From: Prunus persica
Lineage: Eukaryota > Streptophyta > Magnoliopsida > Rosales > Rosaceae
DNA: 64,000 nt
NCBI RefSeq assembly: GCF_000346465.2
Contig: NC_034015.1
Coordinates: forward strand, 8,845,676 to 8,909,675
Direction: 5' to 3'
The notes beneath the pieces are model-generated. The model did no database searches. It saw only the letters and a list, made by a program, of their open reading frames with translations, and was not told the origin of the DNA. Both the position numbers and the translations under genes were made by a program. Numbering within the stretch: position 1 is the first letter of the stretch; each line of letters begins with the position of its first letter. Below are positions 44,537 to 55,868 of the stretch, in pieces.

Positions 44537-45604
44537 GTGGAATTAAAGATGGCATCTGCAAATGCTCTAACTCTCAAGGATGTGCGACATGTTCCTGACG
44601 TGAGGAGAACCCTTATCAAAGGATCGTCCTTAGTAAAACAAGGATACAAAATTATAATGGAGTCGAATAGGATCGTTATTACTAGAAACAATGTCTTTAT
44701 TGGAAAAGGATATGTTTGTGATGGATTTTTCAAAATAAATGTAGTTTTTGAAGATAATAAAATTTCCCCTCAAGTTTTCAACATTGAATCTTATAATGTA
44801 TGGCATGGAAGGTTAGGACATGTAAGTTTGAGCAAAATCAAAAGGTTAATGGATCTTGAGCTAATCCCTAAGTCTAACGTAGACTTTAAGCACAAATGTG
44901 AAGTGTGTGTTCAAGCCAAACAAACAAGGAATTCTTTCAAACCTGTAGAGAGAAACATCCAAATCTTAGAGCTCATACATAGTGTCGTGTGTGATTCAAA
45001 TAGGTCTCCGACTAGAGATGAAAACAAGTACTTTGTGACATTTATTGATGACTTCTCTAGGTATTGCCATATTTATCTTATTAAGACAAAAGATGAGGTG
45101 TTTGATAAACTCAAGATTTATAAAAGTGAGGAAGAAAATCAATTCGAGAAAAAGATTAAAAGATTTGGATCTGACAGAGGTGGAGAGTATACCTCAAATG
45201 AGCTTGGAGTGTTTTGTGAAGAACATGGAATTATACATGAAGTTACTCCACCATATTCACCCCAATCTAATGAACTGGCTAAAAGGAAAAATAGAACTCT
45301 GATGAATATGGTAAATTCTATGCTTCTTAGTAGTGGATTACCTGAGAATCTGTGGGGGGAAGCAATGCTAACTGCTTGTTTCATACTTAATAGGATAAGA
45401 TTGAAGGATAATGAGAAAACTCCTTATGAGTTATGGAAAGGAAGATCGCCTAACGTTAGAATCCTAAAATTGTGGGGGTGTTTAGCTAAGGTTCTCATAC
45501 CCGATCCTAAGATGAAGAAAATATGTCCTAAGACTATAGATGCAGTTTTCCTCGGTTATGCGAAAAATAGCAATGCGAATAGATTCCTAGTGATTAACTC
45601 TTAA
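44537..45604 (+). pseudogene. Copia integrase region
   Basis: The frame shows the HHCC finger (WHGRLGHVSLSKIKRL…HKCEVCVQAK), the first two core acidic residues around FIDDFSRYCHIY, and the region …PPYSPQSNELAKRKNRTL, where the conserved E of AERKNRT is Lys. The GKGY…LGYAKNS C-terminal part is also present. It is open for 355 codons but ends at a stop before RT, and the changed catalytic Glu makes it inactive. Confidence 0.85.
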
Positions 45605-45631
45605 GTAAAGGAGGTTGCAAACAACACAGTT

Positions 45632-46656
45632 ATGGAAGCTAGATATGCTACATTCTTTGAAGATATTTTCCCGTACAAGACAATAATTTCTAAGGAAGTA
45701 CAAACAAGTGAAAAGCCTTCTAGCTCAAGTACGATTGGAAGTTTAGAACCTCAAGAACTTAGAAGAAGCAAAAAAGCGAGAGTTGAGAAGAATTTTGGAG
45801 ATGGTTTCTATATTTTTCTAGTGGAAGGAGATCCCACAACTTATAAGGAAGCTGTTATGTTTGTAGATGCACCATTCTGGAAAGAGGCTATAAATAATGA
45901 GTTTCAATCTATAATCCAAAATAATACATGGATGTTAATGGATTTGCCTGCTGGAAGTATTGATAAGTACAAAGCAATATTGGTAGTTAAGAGTTTCACA
46001 CAAAAGAAAGGGATAGACTATTTTGATACCTACTCACCTGTTTCTAGGATTACCACCATAAGGACTTTGATAGTTTTAACATCTGTGCATAATTTAGTGA
46101 TTCATCAAATGGATGTGAAAATGGCATTTTTGAATGGAGACTTAGATGAAGAGATCTATATGGAACAACCCGAAGGATTCATAGTTAAGGCGAAGAGCAC
46201 AAAGTGTGTAAGTTGGTTAAATATTTATATGGCTTAAAGCAAGCTCCTAAGCAATGGCATGAGAAATTTGACAAGGTGATTCTAGATTATGATTTTAAGT
46301 TTAATGGTCATCAAAAATGCATTCATTACAAAGAGAATAATGGAGAACATGTAATCTTGTGCCTATATGTTGATGACATTTTGATCTTTGGGACGAATTT
46401 AGAGATTGTGAATCATGTGAAGTCATATTTGTCTAGAAATTTTGACATGAAAGATATGAGAGAAGCACATATAATCTTAGAAATGAAAATTGAGAAAACA
46501 ACACAAGGAATTTCTCTAAGTCAATCTAGTACTATTGAGAAGATGTTGAAAAAGTTTAATTACATTGAATGTAAGCCCACACCAACACCTTATGATCCCA
46601 ATGTTCATTTAAAGAAAAATCAAGGTGAACCATTTTCTCAGCCGAAGTACTCCTAG
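45632..46656 (+). pseudogene. Copia reverse transcriptase region with frameshift
   Basis: The first frame (to about 46234) has KGIDYFDTYSPVSRITTIRT and VIHQMDVKMAFLNGDLDEEI. A frame change near 46205 leads to YLYGLKQAPKQWHEKFDKV and the active-site strand LCLYVDDILIFG. The YVDD motif is kept, but the frameshift and a shortened fingers region break the enzyme. Confidence 0.88.
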
Positions 46657-46658
46657 AT

Positions 46659-47489
46659 GATAGGTTCTTTGTTGTACATTGCAAATAAAACTAAGCCAGA
46701 CATTGCTTATGATGTTTGAAGATTGAGTAGGTGTACACATCCTTGAGAGTTAGAGCAGTCACAAATGTCATCTTCAATTCCACTTCTCCTATTTCATGTA
46801 CATGTGAAACGGTGTCATTTCCTAGGGTTACACTTCCTCTACTTGTGTTATGGTAATTTTTTAAAAATCATTTGTCAAAACACACATGTACGTTTGCCCC
46901 AGAATCTAGCCACCAATCACTATTACTTAAATATGTGACATTAAGTAGGTATACACATAACCCAAGCAAGGAACATTGGAATGCTTTGGAAAGAGTTTTC
47001 AAGTACCTAAGAGGAATAATGGATTATTCACTATGCTATAAAGGATTTCCAAATGTGGTAGAGGGATATAATGATGCAAATTGGATAATAGACAATGAAG
47101 AAGTGAAATTTACTAGTGGTTACATTTTCTTATTGGGTGAAGCTGCAATTATTTCTAGAAGTACTATGGAGTCTGAACTCATAACTTTGGATATTACTTA
47201 CACTAAGGCTGAATGGATTAACAGTTTATTGATGGATATACCTCTGTGGAGAAACCATTGCCTGCTTTAACTTTTCATTGTGGCTGCAAGGGTGAAACAA
47301 TCCCATACAAATAAGAGAATGAACAGTCACATACGTGTGAGACATAAATCTGTGAAGAGCCTATTAAGTAAGAACATTGTGTCTTTGGAGTATGTGAAGT
47401 CGGAGAATAATATTGCTGACCAATTGACTAAAGGTCTTTCTAGGAGCAGAGTCCTAGAAATGTATGGGGGGATAGACTTAAGCCCATAA
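46659..47489 (+). pseudogene. Copia RNase H region, split by an inverted duplication
   Basis: IGSLLYIANKTKPDIAYDV followed by a stop and RLSRCTHP precede a 200-base inverted copy of the element's own protease region (46742-46942). RNase H then continues with NPSKEHWNALERVFKYLRG, EGYNDANWI and SRSTMESELI. At 47370-47489 the tail KSLLSKNIVSLEYVKSENNI and ADQLTKGL is the usual Copia end. Confidence 0.85.
46742..46942 (-). repeat. Inverted duplication of the Copia protease segment (44381-44580)
   Basis: The reverse complement of this stretch matches 44381-44580 with a few differences: TTAGAGCAGTCACAAATG on one side, and CAAAACACACATGTACGTTT with CCACCAATCACTATTACTTA on the other. The near-repeats GAGTAGGTGTACACAT and AAGTAGGTATACACAT flank it, which suggests the insertion duplicated its RNase H target. 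Confidence 0.88.
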
Positions 47490-48080
47490 GGTAGTCACTT
47501 AGGGAGGTAACCCAACTTCTGTGATTGGCGATCCTATGAAGGAAGTTAAATGGGTAGAAACAATCCATATTGTTTGACTCATTGATCACTGTTTATACAT
47601 GTGGAGGCATCCTAGATATGTCCTCATGCTCATCCTTATGACATCAGTGCTATATAATGTGACGTTAGGAAGGGAGTTATTCCTGAATGAGTTTCGGGGT
47701 GGGCAATCTCCTGTAGGGTGCAAGTCACGTGTACTCTTGGAGAACTCACCTAAGTGAGAAACGTCGTGAGGCCGTGATTGTGAGAATTGGGCTATTCTCT
47801 AGCAACTTTCATGAGAATCAAGATTAGCGCATGACCATAAATAGCGCTACCCCGCTTCCAAGTCTCAACCAATACTATGTGTGGGATATGTTGAAGTTTG
47901 GTCAAAGGTGCCGAGTTCAATACTGTGTACACTCAAGTTCCTCAAATGAAAACTATCATCACTAAGTGAAGGTTCAAGCCCATAAGGGACCTACACCTAT
48001 TGCATAGTATATGTTACCCATATATATATATATATAATTTTATTTTGCTATTGTAAAGTTTTAAAACCCTTATGGGGGAT
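47490..48080 (+). other. Copia 3' untranslated region
   Basis: Non-coding DNA between the RNase H tail and the 3' LTR. It ends in an A/T stretch and the purine tract ATGGGGGAT (48072-48080) before the LTR. No genes are seen. Confidence 0.7.
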
Positions 48081-48677
48081 TGTTGTTATTTGAAAGGTTT
48101 ATAAAATTTTAACGTTTTGATTTTGTTTTAATATTTTGGATGTTTTCTTTTATTTATTATGGGAGTTACAATTGTTTAAATTTTCTATTTTTATTTTCTA
48201 TTTATTGTCTTAATTTTTCTGGTTTAGTGTGTCTGAAGGTTACGAGTGTTGAATGCCTATAAAAGGTCACTCCTCCTTCACATTTGAACCACCACAATCA
48301 GATTTCTCTATTCTCATACTTTCATATATACCTTACTTTCCCTATTATTATTTTTGGGCAACAGTTTTGTGGCTTGGAGATTTCTATCCGACTGTGAACA
48401 TGCTCATAGCGGATCTTAACCCAGCGTATTGGGGTCGTATCTTGGAGTCTTGTAGACCGTCATTATCTGCACGTAGGGAGGCTACAAAGGTTTTACGACA
48501 ACGTCTTTGACATGCCTTCACTATACTAGGCTTGCTTTCTTACTCTTGATTTATTTTACTTATTTATTTGTTTCTTTATTTTACTTTACTGTTAAAGTTT
48601 TGTTTTATATATTATTTATATCTAAAGGTTTGAATAAGAATTTTATAAAAAAAGAAAAACCACAATTTTTAATAAAA
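48081..48677 (+). repeat. Copia 3' LTR
   Basis: It starts TGTTGTTATTTGAAAGG and matches the 5' LTR (37332-37881). It continues past the point where LTR B cut that copy, to TTTTTAATAAAA before the TAGAA duplication. The end is not CA, so the last bases have probably mutated. Confidence 0.82.
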
Positions 48678-49370
48678 TAGAATGCCCAGCATGCATATGC
48701 TTTTGCCCTCTAGCCAGGACTACTACAAAAAATGAAATAGACGGCGGTGATTCATCGTCGTTGTGATGCTTTGAAAACCGTCGTTAAATTGACCGCCATC
48801 TTTTGGAGTATCAAACTACGACGGCTTTTCACCGTCGTTGTTTATCTGTAAAGACGACGGTTTTTAGTAAAACCGTTGTTGTTCTTATGTTAAGACGACA
48901 GTTTTTTGTTAAAAACCGTCGTTTATATGTAAAGATGACGGTTTATTATAAACCGTCGTTATTTATGGTAAAGACGACGGTTTTGGTTTAAAAGACGACA
49001 GTATTTTGTTAAAACCGTCATCATTTGTGGGTAAAGACGTCGATATTTTGTTAAAAAGTGTCGTTGATTGTATATAAAGACAGCGGTCTTGTACTAAAAA
49101 CAATCATTAATTATATGTACAAACGACAGTTTTTTCAATAAAACCATAGTTTTATTATTTTTAAATCTGTCGTCTAATAAGTTCCCAAAACTATTACATT
49201 TTAGTTTTTGATTTCTTATGATTCTATACAACGATTTTAACTAGAAAACCAATTATATTGCTTTTAACGAACACATACACTCAAAAATTATTTCTTTCAT
49301 AAAACTTGAAGATTCAATAGTTATTACATAGTCAACCAATCTTTATTCTATTACATACATACTTCCTACC

Positions 49371-49500
49371 TATAATCAGAAATAATGGACCTCACAAATT
49401 CTACTAATTTGATCTTAACTTCATCAATTTGTTATTGGGTTGACTTAGCTCTGCCTTCTTGCAAACATTTTTCAAGTTGGTGGTGTCGAAAGGACCTGCA
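49371..49500 (-). pseudogene. Remnant of the last exon of the CACTA ULP1-fusion gene
   Basis: The minus strand reads QLEKCLQEGRAKSTQ, a stop, then QIDEVKIKLVEFVRSIISDY and a stop. The second part aligns with the last exon of the CACTA-1 gene (AIDEVRNEWAEFVFQIIKQG). All upstream protease and Transposase_24-like exons are gone, replaced by captured sequence. This links CACTA-3 to the CACTA-1 family independently of the terminal motifs. Confidence 0.6.
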
Positions 49501-49621
49501 CGAAAGAGACCCCAATACTCTTAAACATAAACCTGTTTAGCAACAACCTTAACCTTAGCAAAAAGATCTATGCAACTTTAGAATGACAGCAGCTTGAGGA
49601 CTAATCCAGTACTACCTGCTT

Positions 49622-49747
49622 TACTGAGAGAGATTCGGAGAGAAAGTTAATGACATATATACTATCATGTAGGCTTTCATAGTTGTTAGCTTCAGACTTG
49701 GTCCTGCCAACAATTTGCCTTCCATCAGCTGCTAATCCAGCAACTAC
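49622..49747 (-). pseudogene. Captured exon of a 20S proteasome alpha subunit (alpha7/PAG1-like)
   Basis: After an AATTACAG acceptor (AG at 49749-49748), the minus strand reads VAGLAADGRQIVGRTKSEAN and NYESLHDSIY, followed by a less similar stretch to about 49622. VAGLAADGRQIV.RAKSEA.NYE is the conserved segment of plant 20S alpha-type-3 (PAG1). The acceptor is kept, so genomic DNA and not cDNA seems to have been captured. Only one exon is present and it drifts from the family after NYES. It is not functional. Confidence 0.75.
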
Positions 49748-50162
49748 CTGTAATTGGATGTCACAATAAAATTAATGCAAACTTATCTGTCAGAACAAAA
49801 AGCCTAGGTGATTAAGCCAAACTTGATAACCATGTGAGAAAAGAAAACGAAGTTTAGAAGATATGGTCTGGGTGATTAAGCCTAGAACTGAAATGAGCAA
49901 GCACAAAATAAAATGAAAGGAGAGACAAAGGTCAAGGAATTGTACCTTGGTCAGATATTTTACTCCCCCAAAGGTCAAGGTATTGTAGTTTAGAAATTAC
50001 CTGAGGAAAATCATTACAAAACATGAAGTTAAGAAATGAAATGGCAAGGGTGGACAGTCACAGAAATTCAAGTGTCAAAAAATATTGTTGAATATGAGGT
50101 CCACCAACAATAAAATAGATGCCTCAGCCTTGACTTGAGAACAACTGCAGTATCATCCTTAC

Positions 50163-50231
50163 AAGTGAATTAAATTTAAACCACTCATGGATTGTGGGAT
50201 TCCTCCAGTTAAATTGTCAAAGCCCAAGTCC
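50163..50231 (-). pseudogene. Captured leucine-rich repeat exon
   Basis: After a TTAACAG acceptor the minus strand reads DLGFDNLTGGIPQSMSGLNL and IHL and a stop. This is one LRR of the plant LxxNxLTGxIPxSxxxLxxL type as found in LRR receptor kinases. A second possible LRR-type exon (…ILSSISDLK with a GTAAGG donor) lies near 50948-50975. The remaining 1.2 kb up to 51480 on this strand is transcript-leader-like and unassigned. Confidence 0.55.
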
Positions 50232-50239
50232 CTGTTAAA

Positions 50240-51560
50240 AAAACATATAGGCATTAACAACTTGGGAACTTAGTTAACAAAAGTACTGTGCTTGATATTA
50301 GTCCCGTGAGATGAATTGTATTAAAGGTGCATATAAAAGCATGAATTAAAACATTGGAGGAAAATCATAAACCATTACTCTATGGAATCTTGGTCCAGCC
50401 ACTCCCCTGCTGTCTATGTATCTAAAAGGAAAATATAAATCTAATCAGATTTCTCAACAGAGCAAAAGATATACATACTGAAAGGGTGGTGAAAAAATAA
50501 AATTATATCCACATAATTAATAATGTGGTTCCAAGTTGCAAGCTATAGCTATTCTGATAAGCATATATTCATATCCAAACTTGCAAGCAAATCCAATCCA
50601 CAAGTTAGACTATTGCTACACAAACCAATCAATTAATTTTAGTTGTCAATGCACTTAGGAATTCATATGATTTAAATAAAAATCAAAACATAAACATACA
50701 TTATAGATGAGAGGCATTTTCAATTCCAGCAAGTCCACAAGATCCTGCAGACTCCCAAACAAGAGATATGGATTAAATAGTCACCAGTGAATTCATTAAA
50801 ATACTAAGGGAATCTTACAGAAACTAAACTATCACTCAAAACTCAAAGAGCAATATAACTGAAATCTCTAAAATCTCTCTGTAATATTAGAATCACAAAA
50901 ATCTTTAAAACATGAGTGGTAGCACAGAGAGAAAGAGAGAGCCTTACCTTGAGGTCCGAGATCGAAGAGAGGATTTGGATTTGGGGTTGGGGTCGGGGTC
51001 GGAGAGCCGAGGAAAATGAAATGAAACCTCTTTGTCGATCTTCTTCTCTAAAAGGCTAGGACCGCGATGACCGTGACCGCGACGAGCAGGCGATGAGCGC
51101 GATGACGACGTTCACTCTGTCGATGACACCAATGGCCATCACCTTTTCGACTCTCTTTCTGATTCGCTCTCTGGACCTCGAAGAGAAGTTACATGCGATG
51201 ACGACTATCAAGAAGATGGCACCGACGACGATCTAGAAGAAGGAGCCGACGTCGATCCTCGTGACGAAGCCGACACCGAAGTCCACCTCCTCGTTGCCTC
51301 TGTCTCTCTGAGATGTGAGAGTCGGCTTAGAAAAGATTGAGCTGGGGAGAGAGGGTTTAGGTGTAGAGATGTGATAGAGAGGGAGAGAGAGAGAGGGTTT
51401 GAACTCAGATAGGGAGAGAGGGCTTCATCGAGAGGGAAGGGAATTTTCACGGAGAGGGAAACTTAGAACATTGAGCGGGGCGTGAAAAATTAGGTTGAGA
51501 AAGACAACTTTAGTTTTTGGTGGTAAAGCTGAGAGTGACGACTTGACTGAAACAGTGTTT
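50240..51560. other. Unassigned interior of CACTA-3
   Basis: Few element motifs occur here, so it is probably captured host DNA. A GC-richer stretch with GAGAGAGAGAGG tracts (51000-51470) resembles a 5' UTR and first exon on the minus strand. The Ser-rich frame at 51208-51450 has no recognisable family. Confidence 0.4.
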
Positions 51561-51935
51561 AGCGTGTTTTGGATGCACGTCGGTTCTTCTTGTCAACCGA
51601 CGTGTTTTTGAAATATGTTTTGGATTACCACCGTATTAGATGCCTTAAGACGTCGCTTTTATAACCACTGACGTGGTTTGTAGCCAATTTTAAAACCACG
51701 ACGCTTTCTTCAAGTTCCGACGTCTTTCAAGTGACGTGTTTTTGCAATATTGGCGTAGTAAAAAGAAACGCCTAGCCTTTCGATCACTGCATCTTTTCCT
51801 GCATGACTTGCGGTTCTCAGCAATTAATAAGTCAAGCCGCCCAGGTCCAAGTCCAGAAGGATCACTTACTTCATGACCACCAATTTGGCTATGATTGCTG
51901 TCATTTAGGAAATGGTTAAAACACTCGTCGGCTTT

Positions 51936-53916
51936 TTAGGTATAGCAGTGATCAATATGATGCACGCCTGTTGCATAGCAAATGATATGGATTGAAGTCC
52001 CAAAAGGATAATCCTTTGACATGTCAATATTGATATTGTGCACGCCTAATGCGTAGCAAATTGTATGGGTTAAAGTCCCAGAAATTAATTGACATGTATG
52101 TATTAATGTGTGGCATGCCTGCAGCATGACAGATATATGGGTTCTAAATGTTCCAACTCCCTAAATAGAGATTATCCACGCCCTACTGTAAAATAACGCT
52201 CCATTGTAGGTTATAATCCACATTCTCACATAATAAAAGCCCCCTGAAGTGGCTTGGGTTCCCAAAAGCAAAGAAATGCTTATAATTGATGCATGCAAAT
52301 GAGAATGATGGGATCATGAATTGATGAATGGCAATTTTTGGTTTTGGAGTAGCTACTCAAATCATCAATGGGCTGTGTTAATTGGAACCACGTTCAATTA
52401 TTAAATGTCGACAATATCATTTGCCAAAATGGAATGAGGTAACTCCATTATAGATGAGAATGAACGTGAAAGAACAAACCCACAGTACGAACCCCAAAAG
52501 ATGTTAATACTGAAATTTATACTTGGGTGTTCGGAATAAAAGGGAATATACCTACTTTGTATGACACAATGTTTCTGGCAGAAACAAGAAATGTTAGGTT
52601 TTCTCCATATTTACAGATTCAATTGTGCCTCCTTATTGCACATTTACGGAGACCAACATGTTATCTTTAAGGGTTATTAAATGCACAGAGCATATCACCA
52701 GTAGTGATTCCCTAAAGATGTATAAATAGCTGGGTTAAAGCTATATAATGTATCATAAAGTTTAATCCCTTTAAACAAAATCCTTGAAAGGATTGAAATT
52801 GCATGAAGCAAGTCCCTAAAGGACATATGCCTAAAGCACAAAATCAGTACTCAATACTAATATGCATAAATTGCCTCAGTGAGTACATGGACTATAATGT
52901 GCTTGCAACACATTAAAGCTTCTGAAGAGTTCAAGAAATATTTGTCTCGACTTAAAGATCGAGCATTATGCCAACGAGATTCTCGCTTATACTAAGAAAG
53001 TATTGAAGCATTTTTATGAGGATTATCCGTTGGACACTTTAAGGATTTTCCGGAAGTATATTGGACCGGACATCGTATTTTCCAGATAGAGCTCAACTCC
53101 ATCACCATCATTTTGGGATGATGTGAGGCATATTTGATGCTATCTAAGCATAACACCATATACGGGCATATTTTTGAGTGAACTTACAAATAGCCCAAGT
53201 GTTATTAGATATGCGGACTCTGGAAATCTCTATGGTCGCTTATTGGAAAAGCTAGTCATGAAGTTTTCAGGGGGAGATATTCATCAGAGGGAGCGTGGTT
53301 TTGATAAAGACCTTCATACACTGTACTCTTTTTCCTTCATCCAGGTTTTTATCCCACTGGGTTTTTCCTGGTAAGGTTTTAATGAGGCAGTGTCGCTCAA
53401 GATTGACTCACAGAAGCAGTGTCAACTACGATATTCAGAAAGGTGATCAACAGTATGACTTAAAGATATTTTGCCAAGCATCAGGGGGAGCGTGCTATCA
53501 ATAAAGACCTTCAAACACTGTACTCTTTTTCCTTCGTCCAGGTTTTTATCCCACTGGGTTTTTCCTGGCAAGGTTTTAACGAGGCAGTGTCGCACGCATG
53601 TCAATATACACAGAATTTTATGTTACACATGATTATGTACTCTTTTTCTTTTTGACCAGTTTTTGTCCCACTGGGTTTTTACTGGCAAGGTTTTTAACGA
53701 GGCATATTCCGTATCATTTGTGGTCTCCAAGGGGGAGTGTTGTAAATAATAAGGTGGAGCCCACCTCCAATGAAAGGAGCTTTGCCTATAAAAGGGTTCA
53801 CCCTTCTCTTTGTAATGAACACACAGATGAGAAGAGAAAACATTCAATGAAAGTTCAGTTTCTATACTTTCTCATTAACCCAATTCTCTCTCCAATTTCT
53901 CACTAGATTCATAACA
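51936..53916 (+). mobile_element. Decayed Copia 3' half with short LTR
   Basis: Three partial repeats of CACGCCT…GCATAGCAAAT (about 51960-52140) open the segment. From about 52935, LRR-free frames read EILAYTKKVLKHFYEDYP, GPDIVFS and SELTNSPSVIRYADSGNL with stops, matching the Copia RNase H region in order (KRFYMD, RPDIAFS, YADAGYLSD in intact elements). The segment CACTGGGTTTTTCCTGG(T/C)AAGG is repeated at about 53357, 53552 and 53657. A CAAGGGGGAG purine tract precedes a 179-bp LTR from TGTTGTAAATAATAAGG to TTCATAACA (53738-53916). The element lies only in module copy 2, and its left LTR is missing. Confidence 0.7.
53738..53916 (+). repeat. Copia LTR, 179 bp
   Basis: The LTR runs TG…CA after a purine tract. 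It includes CCTATAAAAGGGTTCACCC, a TATA-box region (TATAAAAG at about 53788), and a leader ending with CATAACA. This short LTR is typical of small plant Copia lineages. Confidence 0.75.
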
Positions 53917-54900
53917 ATGATGTTAATAATCTCAATATAGATGGCGTATGATCCTTGACGGAGGCCTGTGTGTGGAAATTTTTGACACAATTATATGTAG
54001 GGCACACAAAGCATTATTGACTTGCTTCACTCTATTCGACTCTTGTCCTCTCCTTCTAGCGAGCCATCGAACTTTTAACATTCAGTGTGAGTACAATGTC
54101 ATGGAAAAGTGTAAGGATAACCTGTGAAGAAATTAACGTAATTGTTAGTCCATAAACCACATTCATGGTAAGGAGTTCCTCCTCAATTTGAAGGAGCCAA
54201 GCTTTTTCCATTAAGATATGGACGTCCATTTTCATGGGCATGGCTTTTTCAATGCATTAATTGCAATTTATTCTCAATAATTTTACGGAGATCAAATTTT
54301 TGAATCACATTTGAAGATTACATGACATGACATGCGATTTAAAATGTAGATTTATTTGAAGTTGATGTTTTTATCCATTTTGACATGTTATTGTACTTAT
54401 CATTTGCTACTGAACCTCGTTGCATCATGTGGACACCATTCATTCACATAAAATCATTCGTAATTTTCTGTTATTGTAACATAAAGAAAGAGGGGCAATA
54501 TATATTTCACAAAAATTCTATGTGCAATATATTTTTCAAAAATTCTTTGTGCATGACGTTAATTCTATCTTTAATTAAATACTGGACTATCGATAGTCAC
54601 ATAGATATTTTATTGAAGTTGGCAAAAGTATATCGTTAACATATCCAATATGTTTATTATTGATGATAATAATATCGATATCGACACGTTATCAATTACA
54701 TGTGGACAAGTCTATCTTTATTGAAGATCAAATACTTGATACATAGCCAGACTATAATAATGGACACGTTACCAATTACATGTCGAGAGTCTTACCTTTA
54801 TTAAAGATCAAACGTTTAATATAGAGCCGGACTAATTATCGACACATCACATGTCTCGAGTCCTATTTTTATTCAAGATCTTGTCCTTTCTATAGTTAGA
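53917..54900. other. Intergenic DNA of module copy 2 downstream of thaumatin-like copy B
   Basis: No gene is present. From about 54150 it matches module copy 1 (31440-31830, then 34497-34680 and 35320-35498), and it therefore shows the pre-insertion state for LTR A and the 639-bp MITE. Confidence 0.75.
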
Positions 54901-55818
54901 TCATGGGCAGAAAGTAATGGCGTAGTTAGGTCCACCATTGCATGTAAATGTACCCTTTTTGTCATCATAAGCATAGCTGTAAGCGTTGGGGCATGCTTGA
55001 CTGAATAGCTGAGAGTAATTTGTCGGTGGGCATGTCTCCGGAGTGTTTTGAGGCGGAGTGCAACAATACCGTGGCTCACCGAATTTAACACATGCGCTCA
55101 AGCAGGCAACCACGCTCCCATCGGACCCTATCTTTTGCAGCTCACTCGGACAAACTGCGTTCACGTTCGCAGGGCAAGTAGCCGTCTTGCAGTCTCCGGT
55201 ACCGCCTTGTGGAGTCACAGACATGGGCAAGTTGAAGCCATCAACAAGACTAACGTCGTAGAAATCTTGTCCTCCGCCTGCTGGAATATTGAATTCCGCT
55301 AAAGTTGCTGGCGGAATGGCACCGGCACCGTTGCACGTGACCTGACCAGAGGCACAGTCTGCGGTGGCACAGACGAACTTTCCAGAGGCGTCCGTGGAGC
55401 ATCCAGTTCGGGCCCAGAAGCGGCCGTTCCATGGCACCGGAGTGTCTAGGCTGAAGCTAGCTTGGGATGCTAACTCGAACCCTGTGGTTGATAATTGAGG
55501 TTTTTGATCGGAGGTTAGGGTTCCTGGCCAGACCGTGTAGGGGCAGTTGTTTTTGAAAGACATTGTCGCTGCATGTGCACCTGCCATGCAAAGTAAACCA
55601 CACTTAATTTGATGCAGTAATCACAAACTACACTTATTGTGACCAAATATTAAATTAAAATTAAAGAAAATAAGAAGCTTAGACTTTAAGAAAAGATCAA
55701 TGAGTATTTCTATCGTTTGGCCAAATGAAAAACTTAAAGAAAATAAGAAAGCTTGTTTACCTCCGAAGGAAAGGATGGTTAAGCTGAGGCTGAGGAATAC
55801 TACCAGGGTCTTCATCAT
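54901..55818 (-). CDS. Thaumatin-like protein 1 (PR-5), copy B, intact
   Basis: Exon 1 (55818-55761) encodes [19 protein letters not shown]. The GT-AG intron (55760-55581) is followed by exon 2 (55580-54901), giving 245 residues. A signal peptide of about 24 residues (cut near AHA|ATMSF) precedes a mature protein with all 16 cysteines of the PR-5 fold. The family signature region [17 protein letters not shown] and the C-terminal [18 protein letters not shown] are present, and the protein ends [10 protein letters not shown]-5 proteins are secreted, act in pathogen defence and accumulate in ripening fruit. This one is very close to the cherry allergen Pru av 2 as I remember it, which is the best clue to the genus. 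A TATA box lies 51 bases upstream. The paralogue at 35499-36395 is broken, so this is the only working copy in the window. Confidence 0.96.
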
Positions 55819-55868
55819 CGGAATATCTTAGTTTGCTTTGCTTCGAATTTGATGAGCTTGGGCTTTAG

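Larger units (their letters stand above)
37332..48677 (+). mobile_element. Degenerate Ty1/Copia retrotransposon with nested LTRs
   Basis: The element starts TGTTGTTATTTGAAAGG and is flanked by the 5-bp duplication TAGAA (37327-37331 and 48678-48682); module copy 1 shows the unoccupied site near 30679. The LTR-like ends are 37332-37881 and 48081-48677. The internal order gag, protease, integrase, RT, RNase H is typical of Copia. Two large LTRs of another family have landed in it (37882-about 40335 and 40674-43512). Stops, frameshifts and mutated catalytic residues make it dead. No primer-binding site was found, probably lost with the deletion at the right side of the first nested LTR. Confidence 0.88.
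48718..51760 (-). mobile_element. CACTA-3: 3-kb deletion derivative related to CACTA-1
   Basis: The left end GACTACTACAAAAAATG is the CACTA-1 terminus with the first base altered. It is followed by ACGGCGG, ACCGTCG and GACGACGG motifs; the right part (51570-51755) has the same CGTCGG/ACGTCG motifs but an eroded tip (GGCGTAGTA). Module copy 1 reads through the site near 30716 (CTCTAGCCAAGAGAG…AAAGAAACACCTAGCC). A last-exon remnant of the CACTA-1 type gene is present, together with captured proteasome and LRR fragments. A target duplication could not be fixed because the tips are degraded. Confidence 0.8.

Noticed and set aside
53174..53906. Frames of 60-102 codons near 53.3-53.9 kb as host genes
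   Set aside because: They are pieces of a decayed Copia RNase H end and its repeated 3' segment and LTR.
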